This document shows, piece after piece, positions 17,266 to 26,196 of a stretch of DNA of 64,000 bases. The stretch's first letter is position 1. Every line of letters starts with the position of its first letter. The stretch is from the NCBI RefSeq assembly GCF_000160035.2, contig NZ_KI535367.1:497088-561087 (forward strand), written 5' to 3'. The DNA comes from Catonella morbi ATCC 51271. GTDB lineage: Bacteria; Bacillota; Clostridia; Lachnospirales; Lachnospiraceae. The notes beneath the pieces were generated by a model. It searched no databases. It saw only the letters and a list, made by a program, of their open reading frames with translations, and had not been told where the DNA came from. The translations under genes and the position numbers were made by a program.

Positions 17266-18297
17266 TCATCCCTCCAAAAGTATAAAATCATTATTTTTCT
17301 TACTTACAAGTCCTGCCTCATCACCGGGCTTAACGTCCAACCTTATAAAATCTCCGTAAGGAAGCCTTGCTTTATACTCTTTATTACCTGCTTCAAATAT
17401 CAGCTCAGTAATTTCTCCTCTGAATGCGGTCTGCCTTAATTTCACCTTCATCCCCATTTTGCCTGATTTATCCACAGTCAGTTCACTTGGGCGAAGTAAA
17501 AGCTTGTACTCTCCATCTTTTTTATCTGTATTAAAATTAATTATATCAGAACTGAAAGCCCCGGCATCTACTCTACCTTCAAACAGATTTACATCACCTA
17601 ACATAGCTGCAATTCTGCTGTCATCAGGAAAGTTGTACAGCTTTGCAGGTGTGTCAAAAGCCAGTATCCTGCCTTCTTCCATCAGTGCAAGCCTGTCTGA
17701 AAGCTCCATAGCCTCTTCTTTATCATGGGTTATCATCACTGTCGTTATCCCGTTTTCCTTATGAAGCCTTCTTACAAGCTCTCCCATTTCCTTTCTTAAA
17801 TCCTCATCAAGACTTGCAAAAGGCTCATCTAAGAGTAAAAGCTTCGGCTCAGCTCCTAAAGCCCTAGCAAGTGCCACACGCTGCATCTGCCCACCTGAAA
17901 GCCTGCTGACCTTTCTTTTCTCATATCCTGATAATCTCACCTGCTCCAAGAGCTTCTTTACTTTTTCTTTAATCAATACCTTGTCAAGCTTTTTTAGTTT
18001 CATCGCAAAGGCAATATTATCCTCTACATTCATATGAGGAAACAGTCTTAAGTCCTGAAACACTATCACAGTCTGACGTTTTTCAGGCGGAAGCTTAGCC
18101 ACATTTTCATCAAAAATACTTATATCTCCGCTATCTGTATCTAAGAGCCCTGCTATACTCTTAATGAGAGTAGTTTTGCCACAGCCGCTTTTACCAAGTA
18201 CAGACACAAATTCTCCGCTGTTTATACTAAGATTAACATCTTTAAGTATATGATTTTTCCCATAACTTACATTCAACCCATTTATTATTAAACTCAT
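17266..18297 (-). CDS. ABC importer ATPase, YnjD-like (PotA/ThiQ class)
   Basis: A 343-residue ATP-binding subunit. Walker A GKSGCGKTT at residues 35-43, Q-loop VFQDLRLFP, signature LSGGQMQ at 133-139, Walker B LLLLDEP at 153-159, H-loop MITHDKEEA, then a C-terminal TOBE-type domain from about residue 215. It sits 8 bp after the second permease gene and is coupled to the nucleoside hydrolase. It energises the importer encoded immediately upstream. Confidence 0.92.
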   Translation of the reverse strand: MSLIINGLNVSYGKNHILKDVNLSINSGEFVSVLGKSGCGKTTLIKSIAGLLDTDSGDISIFDENVAKLPPEKRQTVIVFQDLRLFPHMNVEDNIAFAMKLKKLDKVLIKEKVKKLLEQVRLSGYEKRKVSRLSGGQMQRVALARALGAEPKLLLLDEPFASLDEDLRKEMGELVRRLHKENGITTVMITHDKEEAMELSDRLALMEEGRILAFDTPAKLYNFPDDSRIAAMLGDVNLFEGRVDAGAFSSDIINFNTDKKDGEYKLLLRPSELTVDKSGKMGMKVKLRQTAFRGEITELIFEAGNKEYKARLPYGDFIRLDVKPGDEAGLVSKKNNDFILLEG

Positions 18298-18304
18298 AAC
18301 CCAC

Positions 18305-19114
18305 CTACCTGTGATACTCTATTTCTGCATTTTTTAGGAAAAGCTTAGCAAGTCTGTCAAACCCTGCAAATATTACTATGGTAACAATCATAAATACCAG
18401 ACTGTATATACTTGCAAAGTTTCTCTCTCCACCCTGAATATAAGGCACCATAATAACTGCGAATGTATTTACATTCCCCCCGCCTATTAAAAGAGTCAAA
18501 AAGTATTGGCTGAAAGAAATAAGATATGCCATAGTAAAGGCTGATAGTATAACCGGTACCAGATTTGGAAGGCTGACTCTAAAAAACGCTTTTACCGGTG
18601 AACAGCCTAATACCCTCGCCTGTTCCTCAAGCTTTAACGAAAGTGCTCTTGTACCCTCTTCTATCAGTCTGGTTGCATAGGGTGCAGAGTAAATTACATG
18701 GCAGAGAATAACTCCCCAGATATTACCTGCAAGTCCTATCCTAAGCAGAGACACCTGTATTCCCATAGCAAACACTGTGGTAGGCACAAGGAAGGGAAAC
18801 ATTACCAAAAAGCTTACCAGGCCTTTAAGCTTAAACTCATAAAAGCTTAAAGCTCTGGAAGTCATAATTCCAATAACAACAGAAATTCCTGCCACAGTTA
18901 GAGAAATCACTATACTGAGAGCAAAGGTTTTCATTAATTCTGAATTCATTCTGATAAGGCTGTTTACCGCCCTTAATGAAAATGTCTGCGGAATAAGTGA
19001 AGGCCAGGTAAATCTTTCCGTAAATACCCACAAAAATAGTGTGAGAGTAGGAAGTATTATTATTAGTGAAAAAATCATCAAGATTATCTTTCCAAAAACA
19101 TTATTTCTTTTCAT
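18305..19114 (-). CDS. ABC importer permease, second subunit
   Basis: A 269-residue permease with about six membrane segments and the cytoplasmic EAA loop (EEQARVLGCSPVKAFFRVSL) that docks with the ATPase. It overlaps the first permease gene by 14 bp. In E. coli the YnjC permease is a fused double-length protein; here the two halves are separate genes. Confidence 0.9.
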   Translation of the reverse strand: MKRNNVFGKIILMIFSLIIILPTLTLFLWVFTERFTWPSLIPQTFSLRAVNSLIRMNSELMKTFALSIVISLTVAGISVVIGIMTSRALSFYEFKLKGLVSFLVMFPFLVPTTVFAMGIQVSLLRIGLAGNIWGVILCHVIYSAPYATRLIEEGTRALSLKLEEQARVLGCSPVKAFFRVSLPNLVPVILSAFTMAYLISFSQYFLTLLIGGGNVNTFAVIMVPYIQGGERNFASIYSLVFMIVTIVIFAGFDRLAKLFLKNAEIEYHR

Positions 19115-19973
19115 TCACCGCTCCATATCTCTCACTGCTTTTTTTCATCAATCTGAAGTAAATGATGGCAGCAAAAACTGATATCATTGTAAGTATCCCA
19201 TTGTAGGCCATAGCATAAGGACGAAGCCTGAGATCAGGCTTTTGAAATTCTATATAACTAAGTATCGGCAGAGCCTTTGGCAATGTTGCCCCTAAAATTT
19301 GCGGTAACTCATAGGCTCCGAGTGCATACACAAAAATGATAAGAAAGGCGCTCAAAATATTACCTATGCATAGTGGCAGGCTAACCTTTAAAAATGCTGT
19401 AAGTCTGCTCGCTCCAAGATTAACTGCTGCCTCTCCAAGATTACTGCTGATTGCAGCCATAAGGGTTATTACAAAATAAATGACAAAAGGGGCTTCTTTC
19501 CACATATAGGCAAGTATTACCCCCACCCCTCCGGCGTCATTTATAAGGAGAGGAAAATCACTCTGATCTTTAATTATGTTAAGGTGGAATAAAACTCTGG
19601 CTAAAAGTCCGTTTTGCGACATTACATTTACAATCATAAGTGCAACTATGGTATGCGGAACTATTATCGGGAGTTTCACAATAGCATTAATAATCCCGTT
19701 TCTCTTTGAATTTATAAGAACATAGCACATAAATATTCCTATAAGTATAGATAAAACGGCGGATACTCCGGCTATCTTAAAACTATACATGAATGCCTGT
19801 AAGCTTACCTCTCTTCCAAGTATTTCCTTATAATAATCAAGTGTCGGTGTATATAAGTTAAAAATCGGAATTACCCCAAGACTTTGAGTAATTCCGATTA
19901 CTATTCCGGTAATAAATACTGTTCCGAGTATAAGCTGAGGCACCAAAAGTAAATATGGTGTCAGTTTTTTCAT
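19101..19973 (-). CDS. ABC importer permease, first subunit
   Basis: A 290-residue permease with six predicted segments and an EAA loop (GEAAVNLGASRLTAFLKVSL). The ATG overlaps the stop of the binding-protein gene by one base, so it is translationally coupled. It partners the permease at 18305-19114 as the heterodimeric membrane channel of a YnjBCD-like importer. Confidence 0.9.
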   Translation of the reverse strand: MKKLTPYLLLVPQLILGTVFITGIVIGITQSLGVIPIFNLYTPTLDYYKEILGREVSLQAFMYSFKIAGVSAVLSILIGIFMCYVLINSKRNGIINAIVKLPIIVPHTIVALMIVNVMSQNGLLARVLFHLNIIKDQSDFPLLINDAGGVGVILAYMWKEAPFVIYFVITLMAAISSNLGEAAVNLGASRLTAFLKVSLPLCIGNILSAFLIIFVYALGAYELPQILGATLPKALPILSYIEFQKPDLRLRPYAMAYNGILTMISVFAAIIYFRLMKKSSERYGAVNEKK

Positions 19974-21286
19974 TATTTTCCTACCACTTCTTCATTCCAA
20001 ATCTCTTCGATAATAGGAACAAGACCTGCAGGCATTTCAGGAAGTCTCTTTGAAAGCAGTTCAGCCTGGCTGATTACTCCCTTACCGATATCTACACTGT
20101 CAAAAGCCTTCTTCTGTTCATCATTAAGCTTGTCATAATGAACTACAGGAATTGTTCTAAGTGTCTTATATCTGTCAGCCTGAACTTCAGGATCCATCAT
20201 TTCATTGATAGCTACCTGTGCTCCTGCACTGTTTGCTGAGTTAGCAGCTATGGCTATGTAGTTGGTATTTCCGATAGTTCCCTTGTCAAACTGGAAGGTT
20301 CTGGTTGTATCTGTAAATGTGCCGTTTTCAATATTGGTAGCTACACCAAAGGCTGAGTAGCTCATTCCCATTACAAGCTCACCATCTGCAAACATCTTGG
20401 TAACTGCAGGGTTATCAGATGGGAAGGTCTTTCCCTCCTGCCATAAATATGGGTTAAGCTTTCTAAGATACTCCAAAGCCGGCTCAATAGCTGCCTTCAC
20501 AGTTTCCTTATCTGCCTTCATATCTGCAAACTGCTCATAACCTACTATATCATAGATTACATTTCTTACAAAAGCTGAAGCTGTAAAGTCAGGAAGGGCT
20601 GCATAAGTAACTTTTCCCTTGTATTTTTTTGCAAATTCAAGAAGTTCATCTGTATTCTTAGGAGTTTCCTCTGTAACTTTGCTGTCATTAAAGAATACAA
20701 GCTGTGCCTTTCCATAAGGTGCCTCATAACCCTCAATAGGGAAGGCAAAATCATTGTAAGTCTCCTTATCATCTTTGTTAATATAAGCTTCAAAATTAGG
20801 GAGTGTTTCAGCAAATGGACCGAAAAGCATATTGTTTTCTTTGGTTGTCTTGAAATTTTCTCCGTTTATCCAAATCATATCAATATCGCCGTCTTTTTTA
20901 CCTGCCTGCAGCTCACCTGAAAGCTGGCTGAGTATCTTGTCGATATCCATAGGAACTCTCTTTAAGGTAATATCATACTTTTCTTTTAATCTCTTTGCGT
21001 AGTAATCATCAAGCCAGGCATTTAACTTGTCATCTCCGCCCCATCCATAGAAGCTTACTTCTGTACCTTTTGCTGCCTCTACAAGCTTGTCAAAATCACT
21101 TCCTGCTGTCTGTGAAGCAGAAGCTGACATGTTTGATGCATAACTCTTTGTAGAAGCTACACTTGCAGTACTGCTCTTTGCAGAAGTGCTTGTCTTGCTC
21201 GATGTAGCATCATTCTTACTTCCACAGGCTGTAAGTGAAGCAACCATTGCGAGTGATAAAATACCTGCCAACAATTTCTTTTTCAT
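19973..21286 (-). CDS. YnjB-like extracytoplasmic solute-binding lipoprotein
   Basis: A 437-residue lipoprotein: lipobox with C21 (SLTACGSK), a Ser/Thr-rich linker, then a binding-protein fold. The conserved core VSFYGWGGDDKLNAWLDDYY, DIDMIWINGENFKTTKE, EAPYGKAQLVFF and LNPYLWQEGKTFPSDNPAV matches the E. coli YnjB family as I know it, rather than spermidine or iron binding proteins. The substrate of YnjBCD is not established. It heads the importer part of the operon and has its own promoter. Confidence 0.85.
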   Translation of the reverse strand: MKKKLLAGILSLAMVASLTACGSKNDATSSKTSTSAKSSTASVASTKSYASNMSASASQTAGSDFDKLVEAAKGTEVSFYGWGGDDKLNAWLDDYYAKRLKEKYDITLKRVPMDIDKILSQLSGELQAGKKDGDIDMIWINGENFKTTKENNMLFGPFAETLPNFEAYINKDDKETYNDFAFPIEGYEAPYGKAQLVFFNDSKVTEETPKNTDELLEFAKKYKGKVTYAALPDFTASAFVRNVIYDIVGYEQFADMKADKETVKAAIEPALEYLRKLNPYLWQEGKTFPSDNPAVTKMFADGELVMGMSYSAFGVATNIENGTFTDTTRTFQFDKGTIGNTNYIAIAANSANSAGAQVAINEMMDPEVQADRYKTLRTIPVVHYDKLNDEQKKAFDSVDIGKGVISQAELLSKRLPEMPAGLVPIIEEIWNEEVVGK

Positions 21287-21336
21287 TTAATTCTCCTTTT
21301 TCTTTACATAGTAATCATATTGTTTAAGTCGCCATT

Positions 21337-21365
21337 ATCTTACATATTTATCCAATTAAAGTCAA
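21337..21365 (-). promoter_or_regulatory. Promoter of the YnjB-like importer operon
   Basis: Minus strand TTGACT (21360-21365), 17-bp spacer, TAAGAT (21337-21342), in the 119-bp gap before the binding-protein gene; AAGGAG precedes its ATG. Confidence 0.5.
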
Positions 21366-21405
21366 ATAGATAAAGCCAATAAATAAAATTTTTATAGCAT
21401 TTTTA

Positions 21406-22425
21406 CTATTTATCATTTTCAAATAAAGCTTCTACCTGTTTCAGAAATTTATCATCTAAATATGCATCCAACTTCACCCTAGTACTTTCATTCATCAGGT
21501 CTTTATCCGCCTCTTTGTACTGTACATAAGCCATGGCGCACCAGCTTAAGCCCCTAAGGCAGTTTATTTTAATAAAAGCAAGACCGGTTTCCTTTATTCC
21601 CTTAGTATCAAAGTATAGAGAAGCCTTACTTATATAATTTTCAATAAATCCTTCTATTTCATCCCTGGTTAATATAATGTCAGTTTTCCAGAAAGTACTT
21701 GTCGGTGCCAGAAAATGTCCGATATCCTGTGCGGGAAAGCCAAGCACTGCCTTTTCCCAGTCTATAAGATAGTTCTTACCATCCTCATTTATCAGAAAAT
21801 TAGTTGAGTTAAGCTCTGTGTTTATCAGACATTTATATAATCCGTTAAAACTATCTTTCCGGTTCTCTGACATTTCATGCCCCTTATCAAGCAGTTTTCT
21901 TATTCTGTTCGCTACCTCTTCATCGGCATAACTACTTTGTGTGTAGTGCTTAAACATTTCCTCACATTCATCCAGTACAAAGTTAAATCCTGCTCCTGCC
22001 TCTATAAGGCCTGTGTTTTCAGGCAAACTCTGTCTGTGTATGTCTACCAGTATGTCTGCTGCCTTGTATAAGTCATTTGTATAATCAAGTGCAACTCCCG
22101 GTAAATACTCCATTACAAGAATGCCTTTATCAAGGTATTTTTTACTTCCATCCACATAATAAAGCTTTGGTGTTCTGCCTGAATTTTGAAGCAGTTTCAA
22201 TGTATTAGCCTCGTATTCAATCTGATTATCAAGATGCATCTGTGAGCCCTGATTTATCCTTAATACAAGCTTCTTGCCTGTAACAGGATGGGTAAAGCTC
22301 AGGTTCACATTGTATTCTCCTGCTGCAAGCATTCTGTACTCTTCTTCTATAACTTCAGGAAGTCCAAGTCCCTCCCTGTACTCCCTGCTTTTTATAAGCG
22401 GTTCAATATACTTAATATAATCCAT
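21406..22425 (-). CDS. APH/choline-kinase-fold phosphotransferase with altered catalytic loop
   Basis: A 339-residue protein of the aminoglycoside/choline/homoserine kinase fold. N-lobe features include KLVLRINQGS (ATP-binding lysine) and ILVMEYLPG (hinge). The metal-binding Asp is in YLIDWEKAVLG, followed by PAQDIGHFLAPTSTFWKTD. The usual catalytic loop HGDxxxxN reads INTELNSTN here: the His and catalytic Asp positions are Asn and Glu. It is separated from the upstream fusion gene by 1 bp, so cotranscription is near certain. It probably phosphorylates a small molecule, possibly the importer substrate; drug resistance is not implied. Confidence 0.78.
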   Translation of the reverse strand: MDYIKYIEPLIKSREYREGLGLPEVIEEEYRMLAAGEYNVNLSFTHPVTGKKLVLRINQGSQMHLDNQIEYEANTLKLLQNSGRTPKLYYVDGSKKYLDKGILVMEYLPGVALDYTNDLYKAADILVDIHRQSLPENTGLIEAGAGFNFVLDECEEMFKHYTQSSYADEEVANRIRKLLDKGHEMSENRKDSFNGLYKCLINTELNSTNFLINEDGKNYLIDWEKAVLGFPAQDIGHFLAPTSTFWKTDIILTRDEIEGFIENYISKASLYFDTKGIKETGLAFIKINCLRGLSWCAMAYVQYKEADKDLMNESTRVKLDAYLDDKFLKQVEALFENDK

Positions 22426-22426
22426 C

Positions 22427-23764
22427 TTACCTCACATCCTTATACATAGCTGAAATTATCTCTATATCAACACCTTTTCTGTATTTAGCCCTAAGCCGAT
22501 TCATTTTCCACATAAGCTTCAGCTTTCTTACAGGTCCTCCCTTAAATCTCCTTGCACTGGTATAGATTCTGTGCTTTGCCATACCAAGTTTTATACCTTT
22601 TTCTTTCAGAGTAAGGGATAGCTGGTAATCCTCCATTATAGGCAGGTCCGGGTACATTCCTATTTCCATAAACAAATCTTTTTCAATAATTATACCCTGG
22701 TCACCGAACATTACCTTTCTGTCAAACACCCTGTGGTTGCTTATATATCTGCAAATAAACATAAGAGGAGAAAGGCTTTTAAAAGCTATTCCAAAACAGC
22801 CAGCCCTGTACTTCTCCATCAAATCAAGGATTTCTTCCAGTGGGTTAGGCGGCAGTATGCTGTCGCAGTGTAAGAAAAATAAAATATCAGCTTCCACACT
22901 TTCCGCTCCCAGATTCATCTGATTGTTCCTGCCTTTTTTAGAATGAAGCAGTCTATATTTGGAAGTATCAATAAGTTCAACTGTCTTATCAGTGCTTCCT
23001 CCGTCTACAAAGACAATCTTACATCTTCCTCTGAGGTTTTCAAGCTGTTTTTGGAGGCTTACCACTGTTTCCTCTTCATTGTAGGTTGGAATAATTATCC
23101 CTATCTTTTTATTTTCTTTTAAAAATCTTGCAGTATGAGTTTTTCTAAAATTCTCATCAGTACGCATTACTTCATAATAAGCTTTAATATCCTCTTTTGT
23201 ATCTATATCTCTGTGAACCCTGCCTACTCCGAGACTTAATCCCAAGCCCCCTATCTTTGCCGCAGTTTTTTCAAATACATTATTACCGCCGTAGCCTTCT
23301 ATATCAAAGATAGTTTTATCAGCCTTTTTCATTCCGACCAGATAATAGCCTCCGTCTTCGGTTGGAAATAATACAATATCCTTATCAATAAGTAGCTTAA
23401 AAGACTTTTCTACATCAGTAGAAGATAACTCAGGTATATCAGTACCGCTAAGGCTTACCATTTCGGCTCCGTCTGATAAAACCTCAAAAATTGCATTGTA
23501 CATCTTATCTCCAAGGCTCTCACCGGTTTGCTTTCTGTATTCGGCTTTCTCTCCGAAAATATTCTTAAGTATGCTTAAGTCTCCCTCAGGGAGATAGTAA
23601 ATATATGTCTTTATCGAAGTATCCAGTTTTTCTATAGTTTCTGCCATATCGTAAAGCATGGCAGTATGAAGTCCCACGCACTGCTTTCCGGTATAATAAG
23701 GCAGGAGGCGGGTTTTAGTTTTATTTTCCACAGGTATTCTTGTAAATACAATAAAAGCCTTCAT
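22427..23764 (-). CDS. Fusion of DUF2064 (GT-A nucleotidyltransferase-like) and family 2 glycosyltransferase
   Basis: A 445-residue two-domain protein. Residues 1-200 are a DUF2064/TIGR04282-type domain (AFIVFTRIPVENKTKTRLLP; MVSLSGTDIPELS; PTEDGGYYLVG), a GT-A fold related to sugar- and cofactor-nucleotidyltransferases. Residues about 220-445 are a family 2 glycosyltransferase of the TIGR04283 type (IGIIIPTYNEEETV; IVFVDGGSTDKTVELI; acidic motif HCDSILPPN; GDQGIIIEKDLF; PIMEDYQLSLTLKEKG). The two families are commonly neighbouring genes; here they are fused. They are named for arsenosugar synthesis, but no arsenic gene is present, so that label should not be transferred. Confidence 0.85.
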   Translation of the reverse strand: MKAFIVFTRIPVENKTKTRLLPYYTGKQCVGLHTAMLYDMAETIEKLDTSIKTYIYYLPEGDLSILKNIFGEKAEYRKQTGESLGDKMYNAIFEVLSDGAEMVSLSGTDIPELSSTDVEKSFKLLIDKDIVLFPTEDGGYYLVGMKKADKTIFDIEGYGGNNVFEKTAAKIGGLGLSLGVGRVHRDIDTKEDIKAYYEVMRTDENFRKTHTARFLKENKKIGIIIPTYNEEETVVSLQKQLENLRGRCKIVFVDGGSTDKTVELIDTSKYRLLHSKKGRNNQMNLGAESVEADILFFLHCDSILPPNPLEEILDLMEKYRAGCFGIAFKSLSPLMFICRYISNHRVFDRKVMFGDQGIIIEKDLFMEIGMYPDLPIMEDYQLSLTLKEKGIKLGMAKHRIYTSARRFKGGPVRKLKLMWKMNRLRAKYRKGVDIEIISAMYKDVR

Positions 23765-23803
23765 AAAATCTGCCTCCTTCCCACATAAATTTTCAGAATT
23801 AAT

Positions 23804-23922
23804 TCAAATTATTCACTCCATAGGTCATAGTTCTCTTATTTTGATAGTGCAGCAGGATAAACAGCTCTAAGTCTGTGACTATGGGGTGATATTTCACAAG
23901 ATATTTCACGAATAATCCGGTT
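23804..23922. repeat. MITE-like palindromic repeat, long form
   Basis: The ends (TCAAATTATTCACT and TTTCACGAATAATCC) are imperfect inverted repeats. The interior contains CCATAGGTCATAGTTCTCTT, then CAGCAGGATAAACAG and AAGTCTGTGACTAT. The 14751 element looks like a shorter derivative of this form, and 28501-28570 is its interior in opposite orientation. Confidence 0.65.
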
Positions 23923-23962
23923 AAATCATAGGTGCTGTATCTTCTTCATTAAGGCAAAAATC

Positions 23963-24940
23963 TTACTTAAATTTAGTCTTTGCCCTGTTTGTCCAGGAAT
24001 GCTTGTAATCAGCTGTCTCTCCTGTTCCAAGTATATGAGACAGAAAGTGATCCATACTGCATCCCCTGCCGGAAAGAGTGCCTGCACAGGTACCGCAATA
24101 GCTGATAAGTCCTTCATGCCCCTGTTCTTTCAATTTCTTAGGCATATCATCAGCCAGCTCTCTTTCTTTAACTATGGCACAACCGCCCATTCCACAGCAC
24201 TGTATGCCCTTTACAAAGTTCATTTCTTCACTTAAAAACGGTTTCAGGTATTCCATCCATTTTTTATTTTCTCTGTCGGGACAGGGCAGGAAAATATCTG
24301 AATTTACATTTATCTTATTGCCAAGTCCAAGTTCAGCAAGCTTTTCATATATAACTGTAATCTTCACATTTAATCTGTCACCAAAGTGATAAAAACAGTT
24401 CGGACAAAGTAAGATTAGCTCCTCTATTCCATGCTTTGTAAAATAATCATTTATTCTGTCAATTATCTTATTCTCTTCTTTTACCAGACCAAGCTCGGCT
24501 ATAGGCTTGCCACAACAGTCATAGACTGTATCTATATCCGCCCTGTCCTTTAGGAGCTTTGAAAGGTAAGCCATAGTCTTAGGAAAGTATGAAGGAAAGT
24601 TACAACCCGGAAAAAGCAGACTTTTTGACTTCCCGCTTCTATAATTTCTAAATATATAATTCTTTTTCTCTAAAAGCAATGCCCCATAGCCCTTCTGCTT
24701 CAAGCCGTACTTTCCTTCATTAACCTCATCCGTCCTCATATCAAGGATAATCTGTCTCCCGTCTATATCCTTCGGACAGACTCTTGTACATTCGCCACAG
24801 AGGAAACAACTGTATTTCAGTTCTCTAAGTCTGTCAACATCCCCTATGGTAATTCCGTATTTAGTCAAAAATGAGCAGTGCTTTGTGCATAAATGGCAGT
24901 TTATACATTTACTTGCATCAGTATGCTTAATTTTACCCAT
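23963..24940 (-). CDS. Iron-sulfur/CCG-domain oxidoreductase subunit (GlpC/HdrD-like)
   Basis: A 325-residue soluble protein. Two 4Fe-4S sites: C12-x2-C15-x2-C18-x3-C22 and C45-x2-C48-x2-C51-x3-C55-P. Then two cysteine-rich CCG motifs (VYDCCGKPIAELG and IQCCGMGGCAIVKE) as in heterodisulfide-reductase and glycerol-3-phosphate dehydrogenase C subunits. It starts 24 bp after the TVP38 gene. It probably passes electrons between a dehydrogenase and a disulfide or quinone; the partner is not encoded here. The C-terminus is rich in Cys (ISYCGTCAGTL). Confidence 0.82.
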   Translation of the reverse strand: MGKIKHTDASKCINCHLCTKHCSFLTKYGITIGDVDRLRELKYSCFLCGECTRVCPKDIDGRQIILDMRTDEVNEGKYGLKQKGYGALLLEKKNYIFRNYRSGKSKSLLFPGCNFPSYFPKTMAYLSKLLKDRADIDTVYDCCGKPIAELGLVKEENKIIDRINDYFTKHGIEELILLCPNCFYHFGDRLNVKITVIYEKLAELGLGNKINVNSDIFLPCPDRENKKWMEYLKPFLSEEMNFVKGIQCCGMGGCAIVKERELADDMPKKLKEQGHEGLISYCGTCAGTLSGRGCSMDHFLSHILGTGETADYKHSWTNRAKTKFK

Positions 24941-24964
24941 TTCTTTACCTTCCTTTCAATAAAT

Positions 24965-25678
24965 TTATTCTACCTTTGTAGTATCAACCCCGGTTTCCGG
25001 CATTTCTTTATCCACTACAAACTTTCTAAACAGATAAGCCGTAAGAAAAACTACCACAGCGAGAGCTATGGCTATACCTATATAAAGCACTCTGTTTTTA
25101 CTGTCTGCAAAGCCTGCTGTTCCGACCGTATACATAGCCGTACCCGGAAGGATGAAAATAAAGGTAAATATCGAATAGGTAGAAAGCTTTATATCGGTAA
25201 TTCCATAGGCAAAGTTCTGCAAGTTAAATGGAAATAAGGGTACAAGCCTGGTTATCATAAGCACGAAAATACCGTTCTTCTTCATATCATCAAACAGATA
25301 TTTCTTAAGATACTTATTCTTCATGGCCATAGGTTTAATCTGGTCTCTAAGGAAGAATCTGCCTGCTATAAAAGCCACCATAGCACCAATGCTTGCTGCC
25401 AAGGTACAAAGTACGGTTCCCCAAAATGCTCCGAATAATATACCCGCAGCTATGGCAAAGCTTACTCCGGGGAGGGCAAGAAGCACACTTCCTGCCACAG
25501 TTGCCACTACATAGATAATGGCTGCCCATAAGAAATTGTCCTCAACCACACTCTTTAATTCCATAAGTTTATCCATTTTAAGATAAGAGGACAGTCCCAG
25601 AAAATGGTTTGCAATTACAACAGCAATTATTATCAGAGCAAATATTATTATCTTTTTTGTAGATTTATTTAACTTCAT
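24965..25678 (-). CDS. TVP38/TMEM64 (SNARE-associated/DedA-like) membrane protein, YdjX/YdjZ-like
   Basis: A 237-residue polytopic protein of the VTT domain family: LLALPGVSFAIAAGILFGAF with re-entrant GxxF region, AAIGAMVAFIAGRFFLRD, then the family signature MITRLVPLFPFNLQNFAYGI and a TM helix with FILPGTAMYTVGTAG. DedA/VTT proteins act in membrane lipid translocation or ion-coupled transport. It overlaps the upstream small membrane protein gene by 14 bp. With the YdjY- and YnjE-like genes nearby it reproduces the E. coli ydjXYZ-ynj family set. Confidence 0.88.
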   Translation of the reverse strand: MKLNKSTKKIIIFALIIIAVVIANHFLGLSSYLKMDKLMELKSVVEDNFLWAAIIYVVATVAGSVLLALPGVSFAIAAGILFGAFWGTVLCTLAASIGAMVAFIAGRFFLRDQIKPMAMKNKYLKKYLFDDMKKNGIFVLMITRLVPLFPFNLQNFAYGITDIKLSTYSIFTFIFILPGTAMYTVGTAGFADSKNRVLYIGIAIALAVVVFLTAYLFRKFVVDKEMPETGVDTTKVE

Positions 25679-26099
25679 TTCTTCTCCTTAAAATTATTAC
25701 CAGAATTATAATAAGTAAAATCCCCGCCACTATATAAACTATACTGTTTAAATAATAGTCCCTGGCTTTTTCTCTGTCAAAAGCAACTATGTAGAATAAT
25801 GAAAACGCATTTATAACACAGGCTATATCAGCAGAAATTTTACTTGGCAGACTTCCTCTTAAATTCTTAAATGTAAGAATTATCAAAGTTATGGTTATTA
25901 CTGATATAATAATTATAAGTATTATAAACAATATTTTCCCCTTGCCAAAACCACCGAGCCTGTCATCTATCTTTCCGTTAAAATGGACCATGTATCTCGC
26001 CATACCCATTTTGGCTTTTGTAAAATAGTGTAATACATATGTTCCTGCCAGTAATAATGCAGTCATAAAGTATAACACTATTAAAATTATTTTTTTCAT
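25665..26099 (-). CDS. Small four-helix membrane protein, unknown
   Basis: 144 residues from the ATG at 26099 (preferred because AAAGGT lies 6 nt upstream; the frame also opens at 26114). About four hydrophobic segments near 4-22, 53-75, 90-110 and 118-137, with a basic C-terminus RRRNEVK. There is no recognised motif. Overlap with the TVP38 gene implies cotranslation and a linked role. Confidence 0.6.
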   Translation of the reverse strand: MKKIILIVLYFMTALLLAGTYVLHYFTKAKMGMARYMVHFNGKIDDRLGGFGKGKILFIILIIIISVITITLIILTFKNLRGSLPSKISADIACVINAFSLFYIVAFDREKARDYYLNSIVYIVAGILLIIILVIILRRRNEVK

Positions 26100-26147
26100 C
26101 TTAATACCTTTCATCTAAGCAATTATAAAAATGCCATATTCACACAA

Positions 26148-26179
26148 GAACATAGACTTAGTTACAAAAGCCTATGTTC
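26148..26179 (-). terminator. Hairpin after the rhodanese gene
   Basis: Minus strand GAACATAG / CTATGTTC, an 8-bp stem with a 16-nt loop, 18 bp past the rhodanese stop. The T-tract is weak, so it may attenuate rather than separate the rhodanese and downstream genes. Confidence 0.45.
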
Positions 26180-26196
26180 CTTTGAATTAAATTTAT

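Noticed and set aside
21406-22425. Aminoglycoside resistance gene
   Set aside because: Only the fold is shared; the altered catalytic loop and the operon context point to small-molecule metabolism.
22427-23764. Arsenosugar biosynthesis gene
   Set aside because: The family name suggests it, but no arsenic-related gene is near and the domain function is generic.
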